This document shows positions 1 to 9,175 of a DNA stretch of 64,000 bases, one piece after another; position 1 is the stretch's first letter, and every line of letters begins with the position of its first letter. The notes under the pieces are model-generated. The model searched no databases. It was given only the letters and a program-made list of their open reading frames with translations, and had not been told where the DNA came from. Source of the stretch: Flavobacterium sasangense DSM 21067. Its GTDB lineage: Bacteria > Bacteroidota > Bacteroidia > Flavobacteriales > Flavobacteriaceae. The position numbers and the translations under genes were made by a program. Where the stretch lies: positions 1 to 64,000 of the forward strand of contig NZ_JMLU01000005.1 of NCBI RefSeq assembly GCF_000686885.1. The letters run 5' to 3'.

Positions 1-341
1 TGCTACTTGGAGACCGAGGATATCTGTCTGATAGTATACAACTCGATTTATTCCAATCAGCAAATATTAAATTGGAAACGCCAAAAAGAATGAATCAAGT
101 GAATTATAAACCACAGCCGTATGTTTTCAGAAAAGCAAGAAAAAGAATTGAAACTTTATTCTCGCAACTGTGTGACCAATTTTTAATTAGAAGAAATTAT
201 GCTAAAACTTTTGAGGGATTTAAAACTCGAATTCTAGCCAAAATAACAGCATTAACTCTAGTTCAATATATCAATAAATTTATCTTTGATAGACCAATAA
301 ATAAAATCAAAAATCAATTAATTTAATTTCACCCAACGGGT
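1..341 (+). mobile_element. 3' end of an IS982-family insertion sequence
   Basis: The window opens inside an insertion sequence. It holds the C-terminal part of an IS982-type transposase followed by a short dyad (ACCCAACGGGT, 331-341) about 5 bases after the transposase stop. IS982-family ends typically start ACCC when read inwards, so the right end fits GGGT at 338-341. The left end lies outside the window. The next bases (342 onward) continue in frame into a histidine kinase gene, so the element appears to have inserted into that gene. The exact boundary and any target-site duplication cannot be confirmed from one end. Confidence 0.75.
3..326 (+). CDS. IS982-family transposase, C-terminal part (cut by window edge)
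   Basis: The frame is open from base 3 and ends with TAA at 324-326. It reads LLGDRGYLSDSIQLDLFQ, then ETLFSQLCDQFLIRRNYAKT and a helical tail. This is the DDE transposase C-terminus of the IS982 family: the GDRGY region follows the second catalytic Asp area, and the E in RIETLFSQL is the likely catalytic Glu. The ATG at 72 is internal rather than the real start, because the homology continues upstream of it. The enzyme would catalyse cut-and-paste movement of its own element. Whether the whole gene is intact cannot be judged here. Confidence 0.8.
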   Translation, partial: LLGDRGYLSDSIQLDLFQSANIKLETPKRMNQVNYKPQPYVFRKARKRIETLFSQLCDQFLIRRNYAKTFEGFKTRILAKITALTLVQYINKFIFDRPINKIKNQLI

Positions 342-444
342 TTTATTTAGTTTCTTTATTCTCATTGGATGTAATTCAAATGAGGATAAGGCTATAAATC
401 AAAAAAAATTAGATGCCTATTTTGAAAATAGTTCAAATGTAAAT

Positions 445-2331
445 TTGGATAAAGTCACTCGTTTGAAATATATGGATTCGGTAGAGCAACTAATTGAAAA
501 TTCAAATTATTCCGACTCACTGAAAATAAAGAACTATTTTAAAATAGCCAATCGCTATTTTGGAGTTTTGGAATATGAGAAATACAAAGAAATAACCAAT
601 AAAGTTTTAGAAATTTCCAAATCTAACAAGGACTCATTAAATATTGCAAGAGCAGAATATTATTTAGGAGATTATTATTTTTCTACTTCAAAAAATGATA
701 GTGCATATTATTATTATTTGGAAGCAGAGAAAAAATATGAAAATTTAAATGACAAGCCGAATTTAGCAAGTACAAAATTACATAAAGCCTATATTTTATC
801 CTATGAAAAAGATTTTATAGGTAGTGAGATAGAGACGGTTAAAGTTTTAAATGTTGCAACCGAGATTAAAGATCAAGAGTTAATTTATGAATGTTATGTG
901 AATTTAGGAAGTTCTTTGGTGGGTTTAGGAAATTATGAAAAAGCATTAGAATATCATCAAAAATCCTTATCACAAATTAAGGAGATTGAGAATGACAATT
1001 ATAAACCTTTATTACAGGCTCAAGCCATAAATAATATTGGTTTTGTATATTTAAATTTAGGTAAGTTTAAAGAAGCTGGTGAAATTTTTACAGAAGGATT
1101 AAAGATTAACAACTTAAAAGAAATACAGCCGGTTTTATATATTTCTTTATTAGATAATTTTGCTTATTCTCGTTTCAAAATTAATAAAAATGAAGGTCTT
1201 AAGGAATTTAAAGAAGCATTAGAACTTGGAGATGAAATCGATGACATTTACAGTAAAATAAACATTAGAGTTCACCTTGTTGAATATTATTTATCTAAAA
1301 ATGATACTACTATTGCGCTTCAATATAACGAAGAAGCCAATCGTTTAGCTAAAGAGTCTAACTACAACAAAGAACTTTTACAAACACTCGATTTCTACAC
1401 AGAATTAAAACCTAAAGAAGGTTTAAAATACGCTAAGGAATATATAAAAATTAGCGATAGTTTACAGCAACAAGAGCGCTTAACACGTAATAAATTAGCA
1501 AGAATTGAATTTGAAACAGATGAAATTATTGTAGAAAAAGAGGCTATTTCAAATCGTTTTCGAATTATTTTAATCTCATCGTTACTTATTATATCTTTTG
1601 GAATATTGTTTTATATTATTCTTTATCAAAGAAGTAAGCATAGAGAATTGTTGTTTAGTCAAGAACAACAAATGGCAAATGAGGAGATTTATAAATTAAT
1701 GCTCGACAAACAAGATGAGTTAGAAGAAGCAAAAAAGAAAGAACAATTACGAATTTCTCAAGATCTTCATGATAACATTCTAAATAAGTTGGCTAGTATT
1801 CGATTTAATTTATTTGCGTTAACTCAAAAGCCAGATGAAACTGTTATAAAAAGAAGTATTGAATATATTGATAAAATTCAAAGTGTAGAAAGTGAAATAA
1901 GAACGGTTGCTCATGAATTAAATTTTGAATCTTTTCTCAATAAAGGAAATTACAAAAGTATTTTAGAGCAGTTGCTTCAAAATCAAAAGGAAACCTATGA
2001 TACTATTTGCGAAAGTACAATTTCATCTGATGAAGCAATCGAATCACTTTCGGCTTTAGTTAAGATGAATATTTATAGGATTATTCAAGAAACGTTAAAT
2101 AATATCAATAAACATGCAAAAGCTACTTTGATTTCGATAACTTTAAGCATTGATGAAGGTTTCTTATATTTGTCTATAAAAGACAATGGTGTTGGTTTTA
2201 AGGTTTCAAAATTAAAATCAGGAATTGGACTAAAAAACATGGAAAGTCGAGCAGTATCGATAAACGGGAGACTAAAAATTTCATCTGAAATAAATAACGG
2301 AACTAAAGTGTCTTTAAAAGTTAAATTATAA
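445..2331 (+). CDS. TPR-containing sensor histidine kinase, 5' end disrupted by the IS
   Basis: Sensor kinase with an N-terminal tetratricopeptide array (roughly residues 30-330 counted from the TTG at 445), one transmembrane helix at about 373-394, a coiled linker, a dimerisation/H-box with QDLHDN (His about residue 442) and a HATPase domain with N-box QETLNNINKHAK and G-box DNGVGF. This is the NarL-type HisKA_3 arrangement common in Bacteroidota. The frame is open upstream of 445 as far as 322 and reads LFSFFILIGCNSN at 343-381, a lipoprotein signal with a lipobox Cys. The true ATG was therefore probably separated from the gene by the IS ending near 341. TTG 445 or ATG 472 are only possible substitute starts and neither has a good ribosome site. 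It probably signals to the response regulator 11 bases downstream. Confidence 0.8.
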   Translation: MDKVTRLKYMDSVEQLIENSNYSDSLKIKNYFKIANRYFGVLEYEKYKEITNKVLEISKSNKDSLNIARAEYYLGDYYFSTSKNDSAYYYYLEAEKKYENLNDKPNLASTKLHKAYILSYEKDFIGSEIETVKVLNVATEIKDQELIYECYVNLGSSLVGLGNYEKALEYHQKSLSQIKEIENDNYKPLLQAQAINNIGFVYLNLGKFKEAGEIFTEGLKINNLKEIQPVLYISLLDNFAYSRFKINKNEGLKEFKEALELGDEIDDIYSKINIRVHLVEYYLSKNDTTIALQYNEEANRLAKESNYNKELLQTLDFYTELKPKEGLKYAKEYIKISDSLQQQERLTRNKLARIEFETDEIIVEKEAISNRFRIILISSLLIISFGILFYIILYQRSKHRELLFSQEQQMANEEIYKLMLDKQDELEEAKKKEQLRISQDLHDNILNKLASIRFNLFALTQKPDETVIKRSIEYIDKIQSVESEIRTVAHELNFESFLNKGNYKSILEQLLQNQKETYDTICESTISSDEAIESLSALVKMNIYRIIQETLNNINKHAKATLISITLSIDEGFLYLSIKDNGVGFKVSKLKSGIGLKNMESRAVSINGRLKISSEINNGTKVSLKVKL

Positions 2332-2342
2332 AAACAAGAATT

Positions 2343-3014
2343 TTGGAAACTAAAAAGCTAAATGTATTAATGATTGATGACCATCCTTCCATGATAGAAG
2401 GGTATAAAAGCATTCTCTCTTTTAACGATTTGGATTGTGAAATTAATGTTACACCAGCTTATAATTGCGAAAGTGCTTATTATTTAATTGCTGAAAATAA
2501 GAATGAATTAACCTACGATGTAGTTTTTATTGATTTAAGTTTACCCGCTTTTCCTGAACAAAAAATTTATTCAGGACATGATTTAGCAAGATTAGTTAGA
2601 AGTTATATGCCTACTACAAAAATTATAATTCTAACATCGCACATTGAAGCCTTTTTGTTATACAAAATTCATAGAGAAATAGAACCTGAAGGGTTTTTAG
2701 TTAAAAGTGATTTTTCAGCCCAAGAACTTTTATCTGCTTTTAATCAAATTGTTGGTGGAGAAAAATATAAGAGTCGCACCGTGCAACAAAATATTAACGA
2801 AGTAATGGCAAATGATTTTCTATTAGACGAATATTACCAACAAATTATTACTCTTTTGGCTCAAGGTATAAAAACGAAAAACATGCCAGAACATATCAAC
2901 ATTACACTAAGCGCAATTGATAAAAGAAAAGCCCATATAAAAGAGTTTTTCAATATTGAAAAAGGCTCTGACGAAGACATTATTAAAGAAGCGAAAAAAA
3001 GAGGCTTGATATGA
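2343..3014 (+). CDS. Response regulator, LuxR/NarL-like
   Basis: A 223-residue two-component response regulator. The receiver domain has the acidic pair IDDHP (residues 11-14), the phosphoacceptor Asp64 in VFIDLSLP, Thr98 in IIILTSH and Lys121 in FLVKSD. The C-terminal part (about 160-223) is a short helical region in the position of the LuxR/GerE helix-turn-helix, but it is degenerate (TKNMPEHINITLSAIDKRKA), as in many Bacteroidota regulators. The TTG start at 2343 is preferred because the next in-frame ATG (2370) would remove the first strand of the receiver. It follows the kinase gene by 11 bases and is its likely partner, so the IS upstream may have a polar effect on it. Confidence 0.85.
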   Translation: METKKLNVLMIDDHPSMIEGYKSILSFNDLDCEINVTPAYNCESAYYLIAENKNELTYDVVFIDLSLPAFPEQKIYSGHDLARLVRSYMPTTKIIILTSHIEAFLLYKIHREIEPEGFLVKSDFSAQELLSAFNQIVGGEKYKSRTVQQNINEVMANDFLLDEYYQQIITLLAQGIKTKNMPEHINITLSAIDKRKAHIKEFFNIEKGSDEDIIKEAKKRGLI

Positions 3015-3100
3015 AATTTTAACAAAATGTGCAGAAAAACTACAGCAACCCATTCAAAGAGCGTCCTTACCTTTACATTGTAATTAAAATAATAAAAAGG

Positions 3101-3328
3101 ATGAAACTATATACTAAAATCTTGCTGTTTTTGTTGTTTCTGAGTTTGGTTTGGCTATACACTGTGGTCGATTTAACCTACAACACACTTTTTTTGGAAA
3201 GTAACACATTTTTGTCTAAATGCATTGGTTATCATGCGCAATTTGAGCTGATTTACATTTTAGGTGTTTTTCTTTTTGTTTCCTATTTGGCATTGATACT
3301 TTTTATAAAAAATAAAAAATTGTATTAG
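3101..3328 (+). CDS. Small two-helix membrane protein, unknown function
   Basis: A 75-residue protein of unknown family. The ATG at 3101 is preceded closely by AAAAGG and is a better start than the in-frame GTG at 3029. Two hydrophobic helices are visible: about residues 5-25 (KILLFLLFLSLVWLYTVV) and 50-70 (YILGVFLFVSYLALILFI), with a short loop holding one Cys. Its last 4 bases overlap the 3' end of the convergent gene at 3325-4464. It lies 86 bases after the response regulator. No function can be assigned. Confidence 0.55.
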   Translation: MKLYTKILLFLLFLSLVWLYTVVDLTYNTLFLESNTFLSKCIGYHAQFELIYILGVFLFVSYLALILFIKNKKLY

Positions 3329-4464
3329 TCGTATTTCATTTTTCTTAAAATCCGCATCACTTCTTTAAAAGACACGTAGATTAAAGGGTTTTCAAGTAAT
3401 TTTAAGTACGGTTTTGAATCAATTAATTTTTGCTTTGCTTCATCAAAACCATTTAAATAGCAAATCATCATAATGTGAGGTAAGTTCTCCAAATCTCGCT
3501 TTTCAGAATCATTTAGTGGCAATCCTTTTTGAAGCTTTCCTAATAAGACCAAATTAGAATTATAAATGTGATGCAACATTTTTCGGTTGTATTGAGGCGG
3601 TTCAAACAACATTTCTGAATTCATTTTGTAATAACCATTGTCAAAAAAAGTCAAGGTTACTTTTTCAAACGGATAATAACTCGTTTTATCATTTAATCCT
3701 AAAGAAATGTATTCGGTAATCACAAAACTATTCTCGTCATATTCAATACAAACTTCATCTAATGCCGAGTAAAACAATTTTACTTGTTCGTTTACTAACT
3801 CAATATCAACACGAGAATAATACTCTTTATCCCGAACTTTTTTCTTGTTTCCAGCCCAGCAAACCACAAATAATTCTTTGAAAACCTTGTATTTAGAAGG
3901 CAAATCTTTATGGCGATTGTTGATGAAATCTAAAACACTTTCTAGCGTGTGTTCAATACTGTTTCGAGAACTATTTTCAATGCTAATAACCGTTTCCACA
4001 TTTTGTTTCGAATACGGAATTTTCTCCGTCGTTGGCGATGTATTACTGCCTTTTCTTACGAAATAAGTATTCGCTTCAATAGTATGAATTCCTTTCTTGA
4101 AGTAGGAATTTTTAGATTTCGGTTTAATCGTCACTAATCCCACCACTTTATCTTTTGGAAGATTCGGAAAAGGCACATTTTCATACTGAATTTTAGGTGG
4201 ATTTTCCAAAAAAGCATTCACCAAATTCTGAATTCGACTATCATCAAAAAAATCATCCCCAACGATTTCATTGGTTTCATCTTCAACTCCAACTACAATA
4301 TAAGAATTGTTACTTGGATTAGAATTGGAAAGTGCACAAATGTGTTTTAAGAATTTTGCTTTTCCTTCTTTAGTGTGTAAATTCAACTGGCGCTTCTTAT
4401 CATAAAAACTGTTCTCATCATGATGAGCTAAAAGATTTTTGATAAGTAAGCGCTTGTTGATCAT
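3325..4464 (-). CDS. AlbA_2 / Schlafen-type putative DNA-binding protein
   Basis: 379 residues. The N-terminal 150 residues match the AlbA_2 (Schlafen AlbA_2, formerly AAA_4) pattern: KAKFLKHICALSNS, then YIVVGVEDETNEIVG, then VGLVTIKPKSKNSYF and TYFVRKGSNTSPTT. The rest (about 160-379) is helical and not recognised. Such proteins are often annotated as ATP-binding or transcriptional regulators, but no Walker motif is visible, so nucleotide binding is not supported here. The gene stands alone on the minus strand with a heptad-repeat island just upstream (4471-4544). Confidence 0.7.
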   Translation of the reverse strand: MINKRLLIKNLLAHHDENSFYDKKRQLNLHTKEGKAKFLKHICALSNSNPSNNSYIVVGVEDETNEIVGDDFFDDSRIQNLVNAFLENPPKIQYENVPFPNLPKDKVVGLVTIKPKSKNSYFKKGIHTIEANTYFVRKGSNTSPTTEKIPYSKQNVETVISIENSSRNSIEHTLESVLDFINNRHKDLPSKYKVFKELFVVCWAGNKKKVRDKEYYSRVDIELVNEQVKLFYSALDEVCIEYDENSFVITEYISLGLNDKTSYYPFEKVTLTFFDNGYYKMNSEMLFEPPQYNRKMLHHIYNSNLVLLGKLQKGLPLNDSEKRDLENLPHIMMICYLNGFDEAKQKLIDSKPYLKLLENPLIYVSFKEVMRILRKMKYD

Positions 4465-4470
4465 TTTTTT

Positions 4471-4544
4471 AGTGAATGGTTACAAGTAAAAAGTGATTAA
4501 CATAAAAAAATGGACTTTTTACTAATCACTTTTCACTAATTACT
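4471..4544. repeat. Paired 7-bp tandem-repeat islands (inverted)
   Basis: Two blocks of degenerate heptads face each other. The left block (4471-4498) runs AGTGAAT, GGTTACA, AGTAAAA, AGTGATT. The right block (4517-4544) runs TTTTACT, AATCACT, TTTCACT, AATTACT. The right block is close to the reverse complement of the AGTNANN heptads on the left, so the region can fold on itself. It lies between two minus-strand genes. The same family recurs at 16786, 25995, 26394, 28302 and 28351. Confidence 0.75.
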
Positions 4545-4548
4545 CTTT

Positions 4549-5421
4549 TTAAGGCACTTTATGCCCCATACTTTCTGTCCAGATAGCAAACCAATCTTGT
4601 TTGTCTAAAACTAATGATTTTGCTTTCATCAATTGCTGAATTCTTCCTGAATTAACCGTTCCTGCTACTGGAGAAATTCCAGCAGGATGTTGCATAATCC
4701 AAGCCAATAAAATAATATCAGAACCAATGTGATATTTCTCAACTAACTTAGCCAAAAGTTGACGTAATCTAAATGTTTGGTCGGTATTTTCCCTAAAAAC
4801 GGTTCCTAACGGATTCCAAGCCATCGGTTTGATATTGTGGATTTGCATGTAATCGAAACTTCCATCTAACATAGCTTCATGATGCGTTGCGGAAAATTGT
4901 ACCTGATTAAAAGAAACATCCGTTTTCTGACGCAATAATTCGGTTTGAGATGACGTAAAATTAGAAACTCCAAAAGATAGAATTTTTCCATCTGCTTTTA
5001 ATTTCGAAACCGCTTCCGCAATTTCATCAGCTTGCATTAATGGACTTGGACGGTGAAGTAATAAAACATCCAAATAATCGGTTTGTAGATTTTTTAATGA
5101 ATTTTCGGCTGACCAAATAATATAATCTTTCGAGTATTCGTAATGTTTAATCGAATTATTAGGTCTGTTTTCAGAAGTATATTGAATTCCACATTTAGTA
5201 ATTAATTGAATTTTTTTGCGATCTATCTTACTTTCAGAAAGCGCTTTTCCAAATGAAGCCTCTGTTGTATAACCTCCATAAATATCGGCATGATCAAAAG
5301 TAGTAATTCCGTTTTCTATGAATAAATTAATTAAGTGAGTAAACTCATTGGTATTTAGGTTTTTATCCCAAACACCCCAATTCATAACTCCGGCAATAAT
5401 AGGGGATAATTGTACTGACAT
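4549..5421 (-). CDS. Aldo/keto reductase, YdhF-like
   Basis: A 290-residue NAD(P)H-dependent oxidoreductase with the usual (beta/alpha)8 pattern. Visible motifs are FDHADIYGGY (Asp43 and catalytic Tyr48), the Lys in IQLITKCGI near residue 77, LLLHRPSPL with the active-site His, and the C-terminal cofactor-binding stretch PVAGTVNSGRIQQL. The length fits the family. The carbonyl substrate cannot be predicted. Monocistronic on the minus strand, divergent from the moxR operon, with which it shares the 5422-5597 intergenic region. Confidence 0.88.
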   Translation of the reverse strand: MSVQLSPIIAGVMNWGVWDKNLNTNEFTHLINLFIENGITTFDHADIYGGYTTEASFGKALSESKIDRKKIQLITKCGIQYTSENRPNNSIKHYEYSKDYIIWSAENSLKNLQTDYLDVLLLHRPSPLMQADEIAEAVSKLKADGKILSFGVSNFTSSQTELLRQKTDVSFNQVQFSATHHEAMLDGSFDYMQIHNIKPMAWNPLGTVFRENTDQTFRLRQLLAKLVEKYHIGSDIILLAWIMQHPAGISPVAGTVNSGRIQQLMKAKSLVLDKQDWFAIWTESMGHKVP

Positions 5422-5545
5422 ATTTGTTGTGTTTTTAATTTTTTCTTAAAATTATAAAATAGAATCATAAAACACTCATAAAATCAACCTTTTTTATGCA
5501 TTTTTAACGCAATGTTAACAAGTTAAAACTAAAAAAAATTTCAAT

Positions 5546-5575
5546 TTGCAGTGTTAAAAAATGTTGTTAATTTCA
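5546..5575 (+). promoter_or_regulatory. Possible promoter of the moxR-bat operon
   Basis: TTG at 5546-5548, a 19-base spacer and TAATTTCA at 5568-5575 resemble the Bacteroidota -33/-7 pattern (TTG, TAnnTTTG), although the last positions are imperfect. It ends 22 bases before the moxR ATG. Confidence 0.4.
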
Positions 5576-5597
5576 CACCGCCAAATACAATCATAAA

Positions 5598-6602
5598 ATG
5601 GAAGAAAATACATCAACCTTAGACATTAGAGCAATTAATGAAAAGATTGAAAGAGAAAGTGCTTTTATAGACTTACTTACAATGGAAATGAATAAGGTAA
5701 TCGTAGGTCAAAAACACATGGTCGAGCGATTATTAATAGGTTTGTTGGGTCAAGGACATATTTTATTGGAAGGAGTTCCTGGATTAGCAAAAACCTTAGC
5801 CATTAATACGCTATCGCAAGCTGTTCACGGTTCATTTAGCCGTATTCAGTTTACACCCGATTTATTGCCTGCCGATGTGGTTGGAACAATGATTTATAAT
5901 ATCAAACAAAATGATTTTACGATTCGTAAAGGTCCAATTTTCGCTAATTTCGTATTAGCGGATGAGATTAATCGTGCGCCTGCAAAAGTGCAATCAGCTT
6001 TGTTAGAAGCCATGCAAGAAAAGCAAGTTACCATTGGTGACGAAACGTTTAAGTTAGACAAACCATTCTTGGTAATGGCAACGCAAAACCCTGTTGACCA
6101 AGAAGGAACCTATCCATTACCAGAAGCGCAAGTTGACCGTTTCATGTTGAAAGTGGTTATCGATTATCCAAAAATGGAGGAAGAGCGTCACGTGATTCGT
6201 CAAAACTTAAAAGGTGCTTTTGAAAAAGTTAACCAAGTGGTTTCGTTAGAGCAAATTTTAAGAGCGCAAGAAGCTGTTCGTGAAGTATACATGGACGAAA
6301 AAATCGAGAAATACATCTTAGACTTAATTTTCGCAACACGTTATCCAGAAAAATATAAATTAGAAAGTCTAAAACCATTAATCAGTTTTGGAGCTTCGCC
6401 ACGTGGAAGTATCAACTTAGCCACTGCTGCTAAATGTTACGCTTTCATCAAACGTAGAGGGTATGTAATTCCAGAAGACGTTCGTGCTGTAGTATACGAT
6501 GTATTACGTCACAGAATCGGAATTACTTACGAAGCAGAAGCTGAAAATGTAACCACAGAAGACATTATTAGCAGAATTGTTAACGAAGTTGAAGTGCCTT
6601 AA
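5598..6602 (+). CDS. MoxR-family AAA+ ATPase
   Basis: A 334-residue MoxR-type AAA+ ATPase, a chaperone-like enzyme thought to act on the VWA-domain proteins encoded downstream. The Walker A region GVPGLAKT is at about residues 58-65 and Walker B LADEINRAPAK at about 119-129; ATQNP (sensor 1) and a C-terminal AAA lid follow. The first gene of the operon that continues with DUF58 and batA-batE genes. A heptad-repeat island separates it from the next gene. Confidence 0.93.
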   Translation: MEENTSTLDIRAINEKIERESAFIDLLTMEMNKVIVGQKHMVERLLIGLLGQGHILLEGVPGLAKTLAINTLSQAVHGSFSRIQFTPDLLPADVVGTMIYNIKQNDFTIRKGPIFANFVLADEINRAPAKVQSALLEAMQEKQVTIGDETFKLDKPFLVMATQNPVDQEGTYPLPEAQVDRFMLKVVIDYPKMEEERHVIRQNLKGAFEKVNQVVSLEQILRAQEAVREVYMDEKIEKYILDLIFATRYPEKYKLESLKPLISFGASPRGSINLATAAKCYAFIKRRGYVIPEDVRAVVYDVLRHRIGITYEAEAENVTTEDIISRIVNEVEVP

Positions 6603-6611
6603 TTTAGTTAT

Positions 6612-6673
6612 CAGTGTTCAGTCTCAGTGTTCAGATAATTCTATTCTTAAACTGCGACTGTTAACTGCGACTG
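6612..6673. repeat. Heptad-like repeat island between moxR and the DUF58 gene
   Basis: The 84-base gap holds two repeat words. CAGTGTT/CAGTCT/CAGTGTT (6612-6631) is followed by CAGATAA, and AACTGCGACTG occurs twice (6650-6660 and 6663-6673). Spacing is 6-7 bases. The first word recurs at 15724-15751, just after the last gene of the same operon. The island does not contain a T-rich terminator, so transcription probably continues through it. Confidence 0.7.
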
Positions 6674-6686
6674 CCAACTAATAAAA

Positions 6687-7553
6687 ATGGATACCAAAGA
6701 AATTCTAAAGAAAGTTCGAAAAATAGAAATCAAAACCCGAAGATTGAGTGATCATATCTTTTCGGGAGAATATCACACGTCTTTTAAAGGACGCGGGATG
6801 ACGTTTTCAGAAGTGCGCCAATACCAATACGGTGACGACGTAAGAGCTATCGATTGGAATGTAACCGCACGCTATAACGAACCTTTCGTAAAAGTATTTG
6901 AAGAAGAACGCGAATTAACCATGATGTTAATGGTAGACATTTCAGGTTCTGAAAGTTTTGGCACAAAAAATCAGTTAAAGCGTGATATGATTACCGAAAT
7001 TGCGGCCACATTAGCGTTTTCGGCGACTCAAAATAATGATAAAATTGGTTTGCTTTTATTTTCAGACCAAATCGAATTGTTTATTCCGCCAAAAAAAGGA
7101 AAATCACACGTTTTGCGAATTATTCGTGAGTTAATCGAATTCGAATCGAAAAGCAAAAAAACCGATTTATCGCAAGCTTTGAAATATTTATCAAGCGTTT
7201 TGAAAAAGAAAGCCATCGTGTTTTTAATTTCCGATTTCATGGTGAAAGATTATGAACACACGTTGAAAATAGCTTCAAAACGTCATGATGTAACCGGAAT
7301 CCGAGTGTTTGACCAAAGAGAAGAAAGCATTCCAAATATTGGAGTAGTAAATATGCTAGATGCTGAAACAGGCGAAACACTTTTGGTAGATACAACCTCC
7401 TATAAAGTGCGAATGGATTACGAAAAATACTATCGTGAAAACGTAAATTATTTCAAGGATATTTTTTCAAAATGTGGAGCGGGAACGATTAGTTCAAGAG
7501 TAGATGAAAGCTATGTAACCAAATTATTGGGTTATTTTAAAGCGCGTAATTAA
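6687..7553 (+). CDS. DUF58 domain protein (VWA-like)
   Basis: 288 residues. It has the DUF58 signature FSGEYHTSFKGRGMTFSEVR with YQYGDDVRAIDWNVTARY, followed by a von Willebrand A-like fold with MLMVDISGSESFG (MIDAS-like DxSxS). There is no signal peptide or membrane helix, so it is expected in the cytoplasm. In Bacteroidota the DUF58 gene follows moxR in the bat locus and probably works with that ATPase. Its stop lies 5 bases before the next start. Confidence 0.9.
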   Translation: MDTKEILKKVRKIEIKTRRLSDHIFSGEYHTSFKGRGMTFSEVRQYQYGDDVRAIDWNVTARYNEPFVKVFEEERELTMMLMVDISGSESFGTKNQLKRDMITEIAATLAFSATQNNDKIGLLLFSDQIELFIPPKKGKSHVLRIIRELIEFESKSKKTDLSQALKYLSSVLKKKAIVFLISDFMVKDYEHTLKIASKRHDVTGIRVFDQREESIPNIGVVNMLDAETGETLLVDTTSYKVRMDYEKYYRENVNYFKDIFSKCGAGTISSRVDESYVTKLLGYFKARN

Positions 7554-7558
7554 GAAAA

Positions 7559-9175
7559 ATGAAAAAGAAACTTTACTTATATATTGCTTTATTGTTCGGA
7601 TTTTTGGGTTTTGCCCAACAAATCTCGTCTTCTATTGACTCAACTCAAATTAAAATTGGATCGCAATTCAATTTAACCATCAAAGCAAAAGTAAACGCTA
7701 AAGATAAAGTCGTTTTTCCAGATGGAAAGTTTTTTGGTGCTTTGGAAATATTAGAATCATACCCAATTGATACCGTAAAAAACGACAACCAATACGAATT
7801 AATCAAAAAGTACGGGTTAACCCAATTTGATTCGGGACGCTATGTAATTCCAAAATTATTAGTGAAAATCAACCAGAAAGAATTCCGTACCGATTCGCTT
7901 TCGATTTTAGTCAACGATGTAAAAGTTGATACCACAAAACAACAAATGTACGACATCAAAGACATCATCGCTACCGAAGAAAAACCAATGAGCGAATGGT
8001 GGAAACTTTTGATTTTATTGGTTTTGATTGTGGCTTCAGGATTTGCTTCATATTTCATCATCAAGCGATTACAAAAAGACAAAAAACAAAAAGAAGAATT
8101 TTTCGCTTCGCCAATTGAAAAAGCGATTGCATATCTTCAAAACTTAGATAAAAAACAGTTGGTGCAACGTGGTGATGTCAAAGAATATTATTCTGAAATG
8201 ACCGATATTACAAGAACGTATATCGAAGAATCCATCCATATTCCAGCAATGGAAAGTACTTCAAGTGAGTTAATGGAAGCGTTGAAAAAAGCGATTGCCG
8301 ATAAAAAAATGTTTGTCAATCGTGAAGAATTAGATAAGTTCAAGAAAGTTTTAGAAAATTCCGATTTGGTAAAATTTGCTAAATCACAACCGTTACCATT
8401 CGAAATTGAAACCGATAAAAAAATCATCGATAAATTCTTGTTGGTAATTGATAAAGCTTTACCTAGAACCGAAGATCAAGCTGCAATTTTATTTGCTGAA
8501 GAAGTTCGTAAGAAAGAAATGCAAAAACAAAAAGCAAAACGTTTAGCGCTTTCAGCCGGAATTTCAGCCTTTTTATTGGTTGCTTCTGTTGTAATTTTCG
8601 CTTATACGATAGGATTTGATTTTGTGAAAGACAGTTATTTTGGCTATTCTACCAAAGAATTGTTGGAAAAAGAATGGATTACTTCGGAATATGGCGAACC
8701 TGCTATCATTATTTCATCGCCAAAAGTTTTAAAGCGAACGATTGATGAGAAAATTCAAAATAATCTTCCAGAAAACGTAAAATCAACCAGTCGTTTTGCC
8801 TATGGAAATATTACAGATGACTTCTCAATTGTTTTAATTACAACCGCTTACAAAGATACCACGAAGATAGATTTAGATTTAGCATTGGAAGCCGATTTGA
8901 AAGAATTAGAAAAGTTTGGAGCTAAAAATATCATCGTAAAAACTGGCGAATTTGAAAATGTAAAAGGTCTTTCAGGTAAAAAAGCCTATGGAACATTCAC
9001 GGCTTTGGACCCTGATAGCGAAGAAGATATAAAAATGCAGTACGACATTATGGTGTTGTCGCAACCAGGAGGCGCTCAAGAATTTTTCTTTATGTATAGA
9101 GAAGAAGATAAGCATGCCATGGAGATTATTGAGAAAATTCAGAATTCAATTGAACTAAGAAAAGCCAAGAAATAA
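7559..9175 (+). CDS. Exported two-TM protein of the bat operon, unknown function
   Basis: 538 residues. A signal peptide (MKKKLYLYIALLFGFLGFAQ) precedes an Ig-like, BatD-like domain to about residue 135. A first membrane helix (LLILLVLIVASGFASYFIIK) lies near 150-170, a charged helical domain reaches about 330, a second helix (GISAFLLVASVVIFAYTIGF) is near 340-360, and a 170-residue C-terminal domain follows. The first half resembles BatD and DUF4381-type proteins; the C-terminal domain is not recognised. Its stop overlaps the batA ATG by one base (9175), so it is translationally coupled. Confidence 0.75.
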   Translation: MKKKLYLYIALLFGFLGFAQQISSSIDSTQIKIGSQFNLTIKAKVNAKDKVVFPDGKFFGALEILESYPIDTVKNDNQYELIKKYGLTQFDSGRYVIPKLLVKINQKEFRTDSLSILVNDVKVDTTKQQMYDIKDIIATEEKPMSEWWKLLILLVLIVASGFASYFIIKRLQKDKKQKEEFFASPIEKAIAYLQNLDKKQLVQRGDVKEYYSEMTDITRTYIEESIHIPAMESTSSELMEALKKAIADKKMFVNREELDKFKKVLENSDLVKFAKSQPLPFEIETDKKIIDKFLLVIDKALPRTEDQAAILFAEEVRKKEMQKQKAKRLALSAGISAFLLVASVVIFAYTIGFDFVKDSYFGYSTKELLEKEWITSEYGEPAIIISSPKVLKRTIDEKIQNNLPENVKSTSRFAYGNITDDFSIVLITTAYKDTTKIDLDLALEADLKELEKFGAKNIIVKTGEFENVKGLSGKKAYGTFTALDPDSEEDIKMQYDIMVLSQPGGAQEFFFMYREEDKHAMEIIEKIQNSIELRKAKK

